Below are positions 1 to 12,099 of a stretch of DNA of 64,000 bases, in pieces. The notes below the pieces were generated by a model that saw nothing but the letters and a program-made list of their open reading frames with translations, ran no database searches and was not told where the DNA came from. A program made the translations under genes and the position numbers. The stretch comes from Heligmosomoides polygyrus polygyrus (taxonomy: Eukaryota; Nematoda; Chromadorea; Rhabditida; Heligmosomidae), in assembly GCA_947396885.1 (NCBI GenBank), contig OX377206.1, positions 15,313,466-15,377,465 on the forward strand, given 5' to 3'. Every line of letters begins with the position of its first letter. Position 1 is the first letter of the stretch.

Positions 1-213
1 TTAATAGAGTCAACAATTAAATTACTAAAATCCATACAAAGAGAACTGTAAGAGGAAGTAGGATAGGTGTAAGAGATGTCGTGAAGCATTTTTTCGTTTA
101 TTATTTGAGTAAATATGGTCAAAACAAAAGCTAAACCAGAGCACTTCCTTGTTCCTCAAGCAGTACCTGTAACTTCTTGAGCGTACATTGAATCAGTTCG
201 GTTTCCCTAAAAC

Positions 214-257
214 AGAAACCCTGCTCGAAATTCACAGAAACCCTGCTCGAAATTCAC
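214..257. repeat. 22 bp direct repeat, two copies
   Basis: The unit AGAAACCCTGCTCGAAATTC plus AC occurs twice head to tail with no mismatch. It looks like a recent local slippage or duplication. No function is implied. Confidence 0.9.
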
Positions 258-1949
258 GGCCTGCGTGACGTGGAAGAAGTACTTCGAGACAAAAACAATT
301 TGCAGACAAATTGGTGTTCAGTCCCGCGAAGTGCAAAAGGCGTCACGAACAAAGTGCCTTCGTCAACTGTCGCACTCTCCACGGAATTTCCACCGTAGCT
401 TCAAATTTGTGGCGGCAACTACAATTTTGAAAGAGCAACATGAGAAAAGAGCTGAATTGGTTGGGTGAGTGAATCCGGGTGAAGTACACGATGCTGCATT
501 GAAGGCTTGTGTGGTACGTCAGACAGGGAAGCCTCCGCATTTATGACTTCTAAAACTGAAGAAATCTCACTTCTGAAAATCGATTGGGAGCAGTTCAGAT
601 GAAGCAACTCTCGTAGATGACGATCCGTTTGAGTTCGGTGCCCAGTGGTGTACTCTGCCTCAGGGCAGTGTAGTTTCTATTAGTTTTAATGACAACGGTC
701 AACAAAATTTATGTGAAATTAGCGTCAAAGTTCCAGGCTTCGGCCTTCATCGCAGTTATCACCACCTATATATAAAAGAGATGGTCCGTCGAGTGATCTA
801 ACCTATGTAAGGTACGCCGCATCATCCACAGAGAGGGCGGTCGATGATCTAACCTGAATGAGGTGCGTCTCATTATCTACAGCGCGGGCAAAATTTGCTA
901 TTGAACGTGGGATGTTGCTGCAGCAGGGGAAACGCAGCCCTTTACTGCTTAACACAACAGCACCTACGCGCGTTTCTGACCGTCCAGATTCAGAAGCCGA
1001 CTTCGTGCTATTAGCATGAGAAGACTACTAAAGGGGTAAGAGTCGAAGGGGGAATTTGAGGGTGAAGAACCGACGGCGATAAGGAGGCAGCGACCAGGAG
1101 GAGCATCGTGATGGTCGATGGGGGAAACAAGGAAGCAGGCCAGGAGGTGGCACCAAGAAGAGTTTAGGCAATATGTAGGAATGATTAGGGAGTTACCAAT
1201 CAGGGGAGGGGGTCAGTAAGGAGGATCAGCAAGGGGATCAATTACAATTAAGAGAGACCGGATTTAGAGGATGTGACACCGATGTCACACAATGGGCGTT
1301 CGCTCGCCGTCGTAGTGTCGTGCGTGAGTGTGGGAGGCCTACCTAATTGGGTAGAGTAGTACGGAGGATCCCGAGGGGGTGAGGAGGAATATACCTTGAA
1401 GAAGGGGGGACCAGAACGGGGAACCAACAAGAAGGGAGCCGTAAGGGAAGTCTTACGGAGAAGAAGGAATCTGCCATATGCATAGCCTCTTCATGCTCGA
1501 CACAGCGGCGACTGCGCGAGCTTCTGAGCTTCTTGATCCAGAGAACGGGTCCCCTACGTCGCGCAGCAAGCATCCTTATTCTGAATACGTGTCACCGACC
1601 GCGTCGTTAGCGTGGGAGGACCACTAGGGGGGTGGTAGAGAAGGGCGGTAAGAGGACCTCTATGGTGGACTAGGAGAGCGACCAGGAAGGAAAGGAATAA
1701 CCTGGACGAGGTGCCAGGACGGGGAAACCAGCATGAAGAGACCAGTAAGGGTCAATAGTGAAAACAAAGAAGTAGGCCAGTAGTTGGGACCAGGAAGGTG
1801 GCGGACTAAAGAGGGGGAGGGAACACCATTAAAGGCGGACCAGCAATTAGATCCAGTAAGAAGAAACGAAAGAGAGGAACCTGGCTTCGGAAGGTATGTC
1901 AACGACAACTTGAAACGCTAGCTGTTGAGCAGGACAACGATTGCGGAGG

Positions 1950-2020
1950 AACAATACCTAGTCGCGCGAAGCGCGCAAGTACGGGACACGCCGTCAGGCG
2001 TGTCTAACCACTTGTTAATA
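1950..2020 (+). repeat. Palindromic repeat, copy 1 (hairpin family)
   Basis: The segment contains GCGCGAAGCGCGC followed by a hairpin ACACGCCGTCAGGCGTGT. A diverged copy in opposite orientation lies at about 40483-40546. A GC hairpin near the end of a dispersed repeat recalls Helitron 3' ends, but a clear CTRR terminus at an AT target cannot be established here, so the class is open. Confidence 0.5.
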
Positions 2021-2070
2021 CAAAGAGAATTGAAAGCGAAAAACATAAAACCATAACTTCTACTTTCCCC

Positions 2071-2175
2071 GTTTCGCCACTTATCTTCAGACGAACCTTT
2101 CTTGTTATAACACCTTCCCGGTGGCCTATCAGTGAAGAGAAAGGTGCTATAACGTTTCTGAATGTGTAAAATTAC
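2071..2175 (+). repeat. Dispersed ~105 bp repeat, copy 1
   Basis: The stretch beginning GTTTCGCCAC and containing TTCAGACGAACC, TTGTTATA and CCCGGTGGC matches 31385-31489 inside phosphofructokinase intron 18. It has short internal complementarity (TATAACACC against GGTGCTATA). This suggests a small non-autonomous element. No coding capacity. Confidence 0.7.
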
Positions 2176-3118
2176 TAATTTACTAATTTCAATTCCGACG
2201 TTTTTAATGTTTTTAAACGTAAAGTGTTTTAAAAATTTAGTTTAATATTTTATGGTTAGTTTTAATAGTTGATTTTTTTATTTATTTACTTATTTATTTC
2301 ATATTCAAAATTAAATTCAAATTGTGAAAACTTTGAAATTTACAGTGTGTCGATCAGCAGTCGATTAGCTGTCTCTGGTTTTCATTTTCACCAAAATAAC
2401 ACCACTGAAAGCGCAATGCGTGGCGCATTCAAGAGAGATCGTCTAACACCGACACGACATAGTCTATCACCTCAACACTAGTTTCAGTTCAGAGCCAAGA
2501 ATCTTTCAGAATCTCACTGTGTCGTTAAGCGGGGCATTATGGAATCCCTTGAAACGGAGAAAATTATCCATGATTATCTACGGGGGCCAACATAGAAACA
2601 AATGAGAAGCTGGAGCAGCACATCATCCGCGACCAATACGACTTGAGTTATGGCTTAATCCCAAGGACGACATGGGAACCTATTTCTTCTACAGAACCAA
2701 TTTAGTTTATTTTTATTTATTTATTCTAATTTGTTTGTTGGTCCTCTCTCCTGAATGCGTGCCCCCCTCCCCCACCCCCAAATGTGCCGAGTCCAATTTT
2801 TCCTTTACATCGTCCGAAAGTGTAGGAAAACGCTCCCAAACGTTTGCTATCCCTTCGGCACACCTTCAACCTTGGCGTGAGCCCTGACCCTTATCCGGAT
2901 CTCCCCATGAAAATTTCAGCTCATATAAAAATTCAATGACCCTCTAGGCGACGTTCTCCCGCATTTTTCAGGATTTTCAGAAATTTTTAAAGTTTAAATA
3001 CCTATGATGAATATTACTGACGATCTAAACCGTTCACTCTTGTTTTTTCAACTTCCTTTGAGCCTATACCAGTGACTCTGATTCGCGCTTCGAAATAAAT
3101 AAATGAAATAGACAAATA
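2176..3118. other. AT-rich gene-free stretch
   Basis: AT-rich sequence with TTTA-type low-complexity runs around 2270-2305 and 2697-2725. No gene, RNA or element is recognised. Confidence 0.5.
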
Positions 3119-5480
3119 TGTATGCGGCACTCGATGGACGATTGGACGATCGCTTTGGATGAAGGTCGAGCTGTGGATGTTGTCTACCTTGACTCTGCCA
3201 AGGCATTCGACAGGGTGGCTCATAACAAGCTGCTGTTCAAGCTAGGTGTAGTTGGAGTCCACTCGCGGATTGTTTTATGGCTGAAGGCCTTTTTGACTGA
3301 AAGGTCCTACCAAGTTCGGATAAATTCTGCACTTTTCCACCTCGAAACTATCCACCAGCGGCGTTCCACAAGGCGGAGTCCTCTCTACCGTATTGTTTAG
3401 CATCTATACATTTGAGCTACCTGAGCTACTTGTTTCTACAGGGGTCAGCTGTTGTGCGTTTGCTGATTGATGTGAAATTATATCACAGCGTGACTGATAC
3501 AGCATCTCATGGTAGGCTTCAATCAGCAGTTGATCTCCCTCAGCAATGGGCTCGCTCTTGGGGTCTTCCTCTATCCAACGCTAAGTCCAAGCCGTTGCGC
3601 ATTGTTCCAGGCAACAATGGGGCTGGCTACACTGTTAATGGGAGTCGGATCGAGCAAGAATTAGGTTGGCCCATAAGTTCCCGCCGTTTTTTTCAACGAT
3701 TCACTGCAGATTTCGCCGGTCTCTTGCATAGCGCTGCATAGCCTTCGAAAGAGCATGATTTGCTCTATCAGAATATGTATTGCATTTCTTTTTTCATCAT
3801 GAATTTTGTCAATTTTTAGGTCGTTGAAGTGAAAAGTGAAAAAGTGAAAAAGTAGCCATTTGCGCACTTGTTCTCTCCGCTTAGGTTTGTAATTTTTTGC
3901 GCAGTTTTTTTATAGCATTTGAAAGACAATGCTTTGTACTACAAGAATATGTATCAGTGCTATTTGCTCATTTGTCCTTTATTGATTTTTAGGCCATCAA
4001 ATTGGGACGTCCGAAGGAGGGTGGTTATTTTTGCCGACAGCTCCTGCTCTGTGTTTGGACTTTTTAGATTGGTGTTACATGTTATTCGAAAGAGAATGTC
4101 TTGATCTATAAGAATGTGTGTCGCGTTTATTGATTTCTACTGAATATCAACAAAATGCCAAAAAGAGAAAAACCGTCTTCACCAACAACTCCTTCTCTTT
4201 CTTCAGTTGTTGATATTCAACAGAAATCAGCGTTAGCCAATAAACGCGACGCAAATTCTTACTGCGCAAGACATCCTCTTCCAAACGACATATAACACCA
4301 AGCAAAAAAGTCCAACCGGAATTTTGGTAAAAATTCGAGCGGAAAAGTCGGAATTCCCAATTTGATGGCCTAAAAATCAGTAACGGGCAAGTGAGAGAAT
4401 AGGACCAAACATATTCTTGTAGCACAAAACATTGTCTTCCAAGTGCTATAAAAAACGTCGCAAAAAATTACAAACCTAAGCGGAGAGAACAAGTGCGCAA
4501 ATGGCTACTTTTTCACTTTTTCACTTTTCACTTCAAAGACCTAAAAATTGGCAAAATTCATGATGAAAAAAGAAATGCAAAACATGTTCTGATAGTGCGA
4601 ATCATTCTCTTTCGAAAGCTATGCAGCGCTATGCAAGAGACCGCCGGCGAAATCTGCAGTGAATCGTTGAAGAAAACGGCGGGGACTTATGGGACAACCT
4701 AATAAAGTCAGTTCGGGACCTCGGCTTTTTGGTCAATCGCAGTCTTACCATTGATGAGCACTGCAAGACTATAGTTCTTACCACCTCTATAAGGGCTTCC
4801 AACCTGTTTAGAGCTCTTTCTACTCGAAATCCCAACGTTTTAATGCGGGCTTATAAAACCTATGTCAGACCGATGCTTGAATATGGCACTGCAGTGTTCA
4901 ACCCACATAAAAAGAAATTGATTAAGAAGATTGAATCAGTTCAAAATAATTTCACTAGGAAAGTTTTGTGCGTTCTATTGGTTTTTTCTATGATCGCATC
5001 CTCTCTGCCGCCGGCCGTAATGCTAATTTAGGGCTGGAAACACTTGAGTTCCGAAGAAGGAAGCTTGACCTCGTAATGTTGCACAAAATTTTGTACCGTC
5101 AGTGCAGCCTCATACTGTACCATTTCGTAGTAGAGAGGACCTCATTCACCCGAGGAAGCCGCCGCAAACTTTTATTACCTAAAGCCAGAACTGGGTTTCG
5201 GCATCACTTTTTCTCAATTAGGGCTGGGTCGGAACTTATCCAGCTAAGTAAAAAGGTTTCTGTACCGGTAGATTTCAAATGTTTCGTAAAGATGTTGGAC
5301 TGTCATCTGAATCTAATTTGATCGCAGTAGTTCCTAATTATGAGGATCGAATTTACTTATTAATCCTTGATAATCTACTCATGAGGTTGATGGTTGTCTT
5401 TCGTCATCGGTTGTTCGCGATTTGTCTTGTTGATCTATTATAAGTTGTTGATGACATGTTCATGTGATAAATAAATAAAT
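3119..5480 (+). pseudogene. Decayed 5'-truncated Jockey/CR1-group LINE, interrupted
   Basis: This is a remnant of a non-LTR retrotransposon reverse transcriptase. The first piece (about 3119-3660) encodes the palm motif VVYLDSAKAFDRV, typical of LINE reverse transcriptases. Further on it reads LLIDVKLY where an active element has YADDVK-like residues, so the catalytic Asp pair is damaged. The frame is cut at 3663 by a 1,036 bp palindromic element and resumes at 4702 with RAYKTYVRPMLEYGTAVFNP and SVQNNFTRK, the conserved C-terminal region. There are frameshifts around 3400 and 4970. The 3' end is an AAATAAATAAAT-like tail at 5466-5479. The element at 41060-43309 shares YKTYVRP and VQNNFTRK and belongs to the same family. 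The endonuclease domain is missing. Confidence 0.85.
3664..4699. mobile_element. Long fold-back (palindromic) element with mariner-like ends
   Basis: The left end GGTTGGCCCATAAGTTCCCG pairs with the right end, which reads ACTTATGGGACAACC. The complementarity runs through almost the whole element, including CACTTTTTCACTTTT blocks and a TTGATATTCAAC-type segment near the centre at about 4175. It is flanked by TA on both sides (3662-3663 and 4700-4701). The ends and TA target resemble the mariner family. No transposase is present, so it is non-autonomous. Removing it together with one TA restores the LINE frame around it, which confirms the boundaries. Confidence 0.9.
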
Positions 5481-6139
5481 AGCTAGATATGAATTCCTTG
5501 CCGAATTAACACAATCCGACCTCTCACCCTCTCCTCGACCTCAAAAAACTGGCGAAAATTAAATTCCTGCTAACAAACGTGCACACCCTCACAGCAGCGG
5601 CATCGACTTAAATGACGGGTCCCATCAAGATCCTTTGACGGTGTTCGGGTCACGCGAGCGATAAAGGAAGGTTATGCTGCCCTTAGGATTATCAATTCCG
5701 ATATGTATTTGGGTATCCAGCTTATCAGAGTCAGAATGTGAAGGACTAGTCTATCAAAATGTAAGCAACGTTTCTCAAATGGACTTCTATTTGCATACAC
5801 GTTTCATAGAATTTGTGGCGAATTATCCCCTGTCTTCGTTGTTTATTGACTGACTTCATAGAAGAATCGCTAAACATAGAAGCCTTGACGAGGACTTCGC
5901 TTTGCTTCTACGCTCGATCCATTATTCAAAGGTCGAGTCAAAGAAGTGTTGGCCACTCCGTCTGGATTAAGACGACGTGCCGAAGAAGTGGTGCACCGTG
6001 CGTTCAAATTCGGAGAACTTGTTCCAGAAGTCCGGAACGAGCGCCTAAATTCAGAGGTGGTGTCGCAGAAGGGATGCACAGTATAAGTGTGTTCGAACGA
6101 ATATGTTATTATAAACCTAGAAATATGGAATAGTAGATT
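5481..6139. other. Gene-free stretch
   Basis: No gene is recognised. Two overlapping frames of 106 and 136 codons lie on opposite strands around 5813-6280; neither has a known motif and part of each is repeat sequence. Confidence 0.4.
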
Positions 6140-6290
6140 AATCGATTTTTCTAGATTTTCGAATATTCGTTCGAATTCGAACATCGATGGTTTTAAAAAG
6201 TCGACTATTCCTTCGAATTCGAACATCGATGGTTTTAAAGTCGAATATTCCTTCGAAGTCGAACATCGAAAAGGAGTCATATTCGAATAT
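6140..6290 (+). repeat. TTCGAA-rich tandem repeat, locus 1
   Basis: Three imperfect head-to-tail units contain ATTCGTTCGAATTCGAACAT, then ATTCCTTCGAATTCGAACAT, then ATTCCTTCGAAGTCGAACAT. Two are followed by CGATGGTTTTAAA and the third by CGAAAAGG. The words TTCGAA and ATTCGAAT are self-complementary. Related sequence lies at 6730-6905 and 28680-29040. Confidence 0.8.
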
Positions 6291-6686
6291 TATTCTGTAA
6301 TCGGATATATCAACCGTATTCTTTTTTTTAAAAATAAAGAAATAGTTAGCTAATTAATTTAAAAAATAAAAAGCAAATTATAAATAAATAAATAAACGTT
6401 TATTTCTTCAGTGTGTCTATTTTCATTTGTAAAACTTAGATTTTAATATATAAGTGAAAACACAATAACACATTACTCTGTACTGTGCTAACAACTAAGT
6501 TATTTTGTTACCTTACTCAATGAAGAGCCTCGGGGTAACTAATTTTCAAACATATTTTCTATGAAGGTAGAGGCGAAACAGAACATGTTTAATCTTGTTG
6601 CCAATTTTCAATGTTCTCGTTGTCAATGTCATTTGGTTACGATTGTTGTACCGTTGAGTTTTATGCTGTTGAAGATCTATGAGATG

Positions 6687-6689
<3 letters not shown>

Positions 6690-6727
<38 letters not shown>
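6690..6727. repeat. (TA)n microsatellite
   Basis: An uninterrupted TA dinucleotide run of about 19 units. It is simple sequence. Confidence 0.95.
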
Positions 6728-6728
<1 letters not shown>

Positions 6729-6729
6729 G

Positions 6730-6905
6730 TATAGATTCGCATCTGATTCTATTGATTCGAAAACCGATTAATTTTATTCGAATATCGATCATTAGAAAGA
6801 AATTGATGAGCGTATAAACTCGATCGTTGATCTGCTCCAAAATTTTCGAAATTGAATGAATTTGTTCATTCATTCGTTCGAAAATTTTCGACATCGAATT
6901 TGTAC
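6730..6905. repeat. TTCGAA-rich repeat, locus 2
   Basis: Dense ATTCG, TTCGAA and ATCGAT words together with GAATGAATG-type runs. The composition matches 6140-6290 and 28680-29040. Confidence 0.6.
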
Positions 6906-6934
6906 ATTCATTCATTCACTTGATAAAATGTCTT

Positions 6935-7540
6935 GGCACTATTGTACTTTACGGACACCAGAGGACGAGGAGAGGTCGAAAAAATTTTTCGCCCAAACTT
7001 CGCCCCGCGGAGGGGGGGGGGGCTAATTGCGGTGCTGATCACGAATCTGACATCCAATTTTGAAATTTCGGCCGATTACGGTAGGTTAGGATAGGTACGA
7101 GTGACTAAGGCTGCCGAGGTCATAATCACGAATTTCGCCCAAAATTCGCCTAGGAGTGTTGTTTGGGGTGCCGATCACGAATCCGACATCCGTTTTTAAA
7201 ATTTCGGCCGATTACGGTAGGTTACGGTAGGTATGGATGACTAAGGTAATGGTCACCGATTTTGTCCAAGCTCCAGCGTAAAACGAAAAACGAATGTCAG
7301 ATTCGTTATCAGCACCCCAAGCAACTCCCCTAGGCGAAGTTTGGGCATAATCGGTGATTATGACCTCGGCATCTTTAGTTACCCGTAGCTGCCGTAACCT
7401 ACCGTAATCGGCCGAAATTTCAAAAAACGGATGTCAGATTTGTGGTCAGCACCCCAAATAACCTCCTGGGCGAGGTTTGGGCGAAAAAAAAATTTCGACC
7501 TCTCATCGACCTATGGAGTGCCGGAAGTACAATAGTACCA
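6935..7540. mobile_element. ~606 bp fold-back element with repeated arms
   Basis: The outer left sequence GGCACTATTGTACTTTACGG pairs with the right end CCGGAAGTACAATAGTACC, and the inner blocks GAGAGGTCGAAAAAA and GCCCAAAC also have complements on the right side. Each arm carries a motif about 110 bp long (TCACGAATC, GACATCC, TTTCGGCCGATTACGGTAGG) twice on the left and in inverted form on the right. It has no coding capacity and is probably a non-autonomous DNA element. Confidence 0.8.
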
Positions 7541-8640
7541 ATGTCTCAAAAACACAGCTATAGTAAACAGAGCCTATGAATTCAAAGGACGTGTCCCACA
7601 AGCGCGGCACTGAGTGACGAAATTTGTACAAGAGATTGGACCTAAAAGACATCTGAGTTCTCACATCATTTGGCGAAGGCAAAAGCCAGAATTATGACCG
7701 TTGCGCTTGGAAAGGCAGGTGCTCACTTTCGCATCATAGTGTCCGGTGAGCCAATCCGTCTTGTCAGCGTAGCATTAGGAGATCGAACCTGGAGGACATC
7801 TGAATGCCGATGTACAATATGGGCGGAATGTCGGTTGCTCCGGAGCATATCTGCACACACCTCCTGGGGCCGTATGCTCGTGTTCCCCCGGGAGGGGCAG
7901 AATCCAATCAATCAACATATCTTATCACACCCCAATCTCCCGTCGGGGGAGACTCGGGATAGACGAGCATACGGCCCCATACGGCCCCTGGTGTAGTCGG
8001 TGCAACATTGCGTATCCACCGCGGCCTTAGTGCACGAAAAAATCGAAGCGCGCGCGCGTGAGTCCAAAGTCCACCGGTTCCGATCATTTCCTGCCTTGTT
8101 GCATCACTGCCTCGATGGTGCTGTTACCCTCCGGAGTTTTTTCGGGGAAATCCATACACCGAGGTCGTTTCGACGGGTCCGTGTGTGTGTGTGTTCATTA
8201 ACCCGGCGAACAGCTGCCACTGCGCGTCTCGTTCCTCGTCCAACTCGCCAAGCGGAGCAACTTTGCTCGCTCCGTTGCGTGCTTCCGCCCCTCCACATGT
8301 CGTCTCGCATGAACATTGCGATCGTTCTGCGGTTTCTTTTGTCCTCCGCCTGTTACAGCCGTCTTTACAATTCGTCCGAACGTCTTTTGTTCCGCTGGAC
8401 GATTGCTCATCAACGATACCGTGCCATATTTATGGGGCAGTCCAATCGACACGTGTTTTCGCGTCCTTGAATCGAACCGTTTCGTCGGAATACGAGCTGT
8501 CGATGGCATGATGTCATGATGAGCTGATGAAGTGGAGCAGTGCCTGAAGATAAGCGAAGAGTTGGAGAGAACATGGGAACGTACGGCGTAATGCCTGTTA
8601 GGGGGTGTGCGCTGTTGTGAGGACAACTGTCCTTATTTTA
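7541..8640. other. GC-richer stretch with overlapping open frames, no gene recognised
   Basis: Between about 7990 and 8640 the GC content rises and frames of up to 156 codons are open on both strands, including one at 8198-8626 on the minus strand. None has a recognisable domain. A GT run lies at 8179-8193. The region could be a promoter or first exon of an unseen gene, but I cannot support a gene call. Confidence 0.3.
7866..7978. mobile_element. Miniature fold-back element, copy 1
   Basis: A 113 bp unit begins GGGGCCGTATGCTCGT and ends with the exact inverse ACGAGCATACGGCCCC, a perfect 16 bp terminal inverted repeat. Inside the termini the two sides differ (GTTCCCCC against CTATCCCGAGTC). 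A 61 bp relative in opposite orientation lies at 12337-12397. It is too short to code. Confidence 0.85.
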
Positions 8641-11600
8641 GTTTCACTTTCCAAGGGAATCCTAGAATTGGGGTTGGCCCCGCTGAAAAAGGGCAACATG
8701 CTGTCCTAACGTAACCTGTGCATTCAAGAAATCCACACCAAAGTGGGAGTCCCCCTCCCCCCCCCCCCTAACCCGCATACCGCCATCTTGACTTAATGAA
8801 GGTGTGGATGTGAAACTGTTTCAGTCCGCTGGTTTCTTTGATGCGATATGGAGGACGGGGGAGGATGGGAGTTAGTTCCTCCAAGACTTGACATCTTGGA
8901 TCTATCCTAGTGGGGGGGGGGGGGGGAGGGGGCACTCCACTCTGACCCTTTTGACAACGACGGCAAACCTGAGAGCAAACTAGTTTACAGAGAGAATACC
9001 GTGAGCTGGCCTACGAGAGGGCTCTTGTTAACAATTTTCTAGCTGGAAGAACCCACACATTTGTTTCCCTTGTCTAGCAATGCTTCCCTCCGACTGAGAC
9101 TAGATCCACTCTTTTCGATGTAAAGATATTTCGTGTTGAATTATTTGTTCGTGGAGCTGATGTAAAGATACTATGGAGTATTGGGTAGGTATGGGGATCA
9201 CCACCGCCACCGGAAAAAAATTAAAGCTTTTAATTGGGTCCAGTGCTTTTCTCACAGACTGAGCAAGGTAGGGAACTTAAAATGTGGCCAATTTTGACAG
9301 AATTTTATGAGACGGACGACTTCATGAAGTTCTTTGTATAAGCTCGTACAGGAACCCTATAAAAACCGAGTTTTTCGCTTCCCTAGCGTTGGCACAATAG
9401 AGCCCTAGGATTGCGTGAGAATAGTGGATTTCAGTAAGGAAAAGGTGCGAGAAAAACTCATTGTTCTCAAGGCACTTGAGCAATTGGATAATCGCATGAC
9501 AAAACCGGATATTTGCGGCTAATTCTTGCTGTTGCATTTGCTATATGCGCTTCAGCAACTGCGCATACAACTACAGATTTGTGTGTAGGTAGCTGTCTGC
9601 TGGATTCCATAAACAGAATAAAATTGTTCTAAGGAGGACCTCCACCAAACCCGTATTGTGCCGTTTCTCTTACTTATAAAACTTACGACCTTGGTGAAGC
9701 TTTTGATGTGCGCCGTTCACGCTTCTAATCACATATTCATGAGACTTTCGCAACGGTTGCTAGACTAGTGGCTGTTTTTCGATTCCGCTTTATGTTTCTT
9801 TACGAAACAGGTGATATAAACTGTTTCGTTTCCATTTTCTACAGCTTGTAAACCGTCTTCAGCTCTTTCGAACTAAGATCTACTTCCACTAACCGTGCTT
9901 TGGGATACCAGATTTCTTCTGCATGTGAGCGAAGCTTTGTAAACAGTTGAAATAACCATTTTGGGTAGGAATTCGGAAATAGAATAAAACATGTCGAGAA
10001 ACATCTTTCGGCGCTATGCAGGTTGGGAATGGGGGGGGGGGGTTGACCCTTGAAGACTTGCATATTTTCGTTGTACAGTCTATAGTATTTTAAAATTCAA
10101 GAAAATTGGTCGTCAAAGCTCCACCCCAACTCGTATGGCGCCCTTTTTTCCCACGTTTTCACGCAAGACACTTCAACTTCAGCGGTAGAAAGTTTGTTGA
10201 AATGCCGGTGGAGTCCCGACGACTTGCAGATCAGAACTTCAGCGGTAGAAAGTTTGTTGAAATGCCGGTGGAGTCCCGACGATTGCAGATCAGTTTTTTT
10301 TTTTTGTTCAAGAAAGGTGAGCAGTCTGGCGGTACATAACTACGGGTGTCTGAGTTGGAATACGCTTAGAGAGGAAGATCCATGCTGTATAATTTCTGCT
10401 ACCGACAGCTTTACCCTACCCTCAGCAAATTTTGATGTTCTATAGTTGTAATGCGTATGTATCCTGTTACAATTTTAACAGGGAGGGGTCCGCCATCATT
10501 CCCCTCCTTAAAATTCTAGAAGCTTGTTCAAGAGCTTTCATAATGGCGGCATTAGGCTTGAATACTTACATTGCTGCCGCGAAAGGTCACCTAAGGTCGT
10601 TTCGGCTGGAGTAAACTTCCCACCTGTGGAAGATATACTCTAGACTTGCACCTGTATCCATTTTCAGCGCCTCTACTTCAAAAACTTTGGGCTAATTCAC
10701 TAGATGTTGTAGAGTGTTGAGGGTGGATCCCACACTTTTGAATTAGCACTGGTGTTTTTCGTTATTCCTTAAAACTGTCATAGTTTGAGGTGTTGCGAAA
10801 ATATTGGCCATTGGTGACACTCTAGTTCATTTTTCGTCGTGGAATGAGTAACGCTAACCTCTTCGTTTTTTATGTAGCCATTTTCTTAAGCCCTTCGGCT
10901 GTCCACTACCACTTTTGCAACCCTTATTCACACTTAGGAACACTTTAATCTGTTGGCTTTTGGGCTGCAGGGAAGCAAATGGCTTCTTCGGACTCACCGA
11001 TACACTTACAACCGAAAAAACCGTCCGAGTTGTCCGGGTGCAGCGCCCACAGCCGCGTGATTCAAACATGGTTTTTTCATTAACCATGGAGCGCCTTTAC
11101 TACAGGCTTTATACGTTGGAGACAGGGCTATATGGGATTTTCTGCCCATCAGAACCCCTCCACCCCCCCCCCCCCCCCTGACCGCATTTGCGCTGGAGAA
11201 GCAGGCAAGCAAATATCACTAGCTGCAGCGACTGATTAGGAGACGGGTAGGCGTAACGATTTCCCTGAATTTCACTCCGAAACTACGGTCAATAATTCAG
11301 ACGGGTTTTTTTTGGTTGTAAGTTTATCAAACACTCTTCTTCGGAGCTTCATCGTTTTTTCCTTGTCAGTTGTGACTGATTTTTGACGTTTTCGCTTTTT
11401 CCATAGATTGACATATTTCTGGCTTTACTGGAAACTGTGTTTTATTCAGATATATGTTGTTGTTTGTTTGTTTTTTAAACAATAACCATTAATTATCATC
11501 GAGATGATTTTAAGTATGTACCATTTGCATTACGTATAGCAAAAGAGCTACCTAACCTTGCTCACTTCTGAAAGTTCCAAATTTCCATTTTTACGCAAAC

Positions 11601-12099
11601 AAACGAAGGATGGAGGCGCTTAGATTAAGTGTCCTCAATTCACTAAACAAACAAGATCTTGTATTCTTCTGTGTTTGATTAAGTGATTGATTTTACTTGA
11701 TTTTGTCAACAGTGATATTAATCATAGTAAAGTGGGTCCCTATAACTATATCTGGTAACTTTTTTAAGCCGTTTGTTTACCCCAATTGGATCCAGAAGTG
11801 AGTAAACGATTGCTCGGAGGCGCTCTTCCGCCCGTTCTTTGGCTTTTAGGAGTTGGACTTCCTCTGCATCTAAAGATCTGTGAAGTTTGAAGGATAACAA
11901 TCAACTAGAGGGGAAGCAGCTAGTAAGGAAACCAGTGTATCACATGTTTCTGAGCTTTAACGAGAGACTTCTCTGCATGTTCCAGTCCACCAGTGCTCGC
12001 TCTTTTTCAAATAGGTTTTCTTGACGTGAAAATAATTTCCTCTTTTATTGCTGTGCTTAGCATGTTGGCATATTTTAAACAGAGTAAAGATAAAGAAAG
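8641..12099. other. Gene-free stretch with poly-G/C tracts
   Basis: No gene is recognised. C or G runs of 12-16 lie at 8757-8768, 8912-8926, 10031-10042 and 11163-11178. Frames up to about 88 codons match no family I know. Confidence 0.5.
10175..10293. repeat. 60 bp direct tandem duplication
   Basis: The 60-base unit starting AACTTCAGCGGTAGAAAG is repeated immediately at 10235. The copies differ by about one base plus a small indel (GACGACTTGCAG against GACGATTGCAG), so the duplication is young. The unit is open in one frame in both copies, but no protein is recognised. Confidence 0.9.

Larger units (their letters stand above)
1..2160. other. Gene-free stretch with small repeats
   Basis: I see no recognisable protein gene here; the open frames are short (under about 85 codons) and match no family I know. 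From about 1020 to 1910 the plus strand is strongly purine-rich, with recurring GACCAGGAAG- and GGAGGA-like words. Two related segments, about 787-840 and 841-890, both contain GATCTAACCT followed by a GGT(A/G)CG word and look like a short diverged tandem pair. The parts around 960-1040 and 1560-1640 also resemble each other. This is probably decayed repeat DNA. Confidence 0.5.

Noticed and set aside
6140..6290. CRISPR-like array
   Set aside because: The units are head-to-tail without unique spacers, and the genome is animal.
8000..8626. Overlapping open frames of up to 156 codons on both strands as possible genes
   Set aside because: No recognisable domain, overlapping frames on both strands explained by raised GC content, and no splice pattern. 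Reported only as a gene-free stretch.
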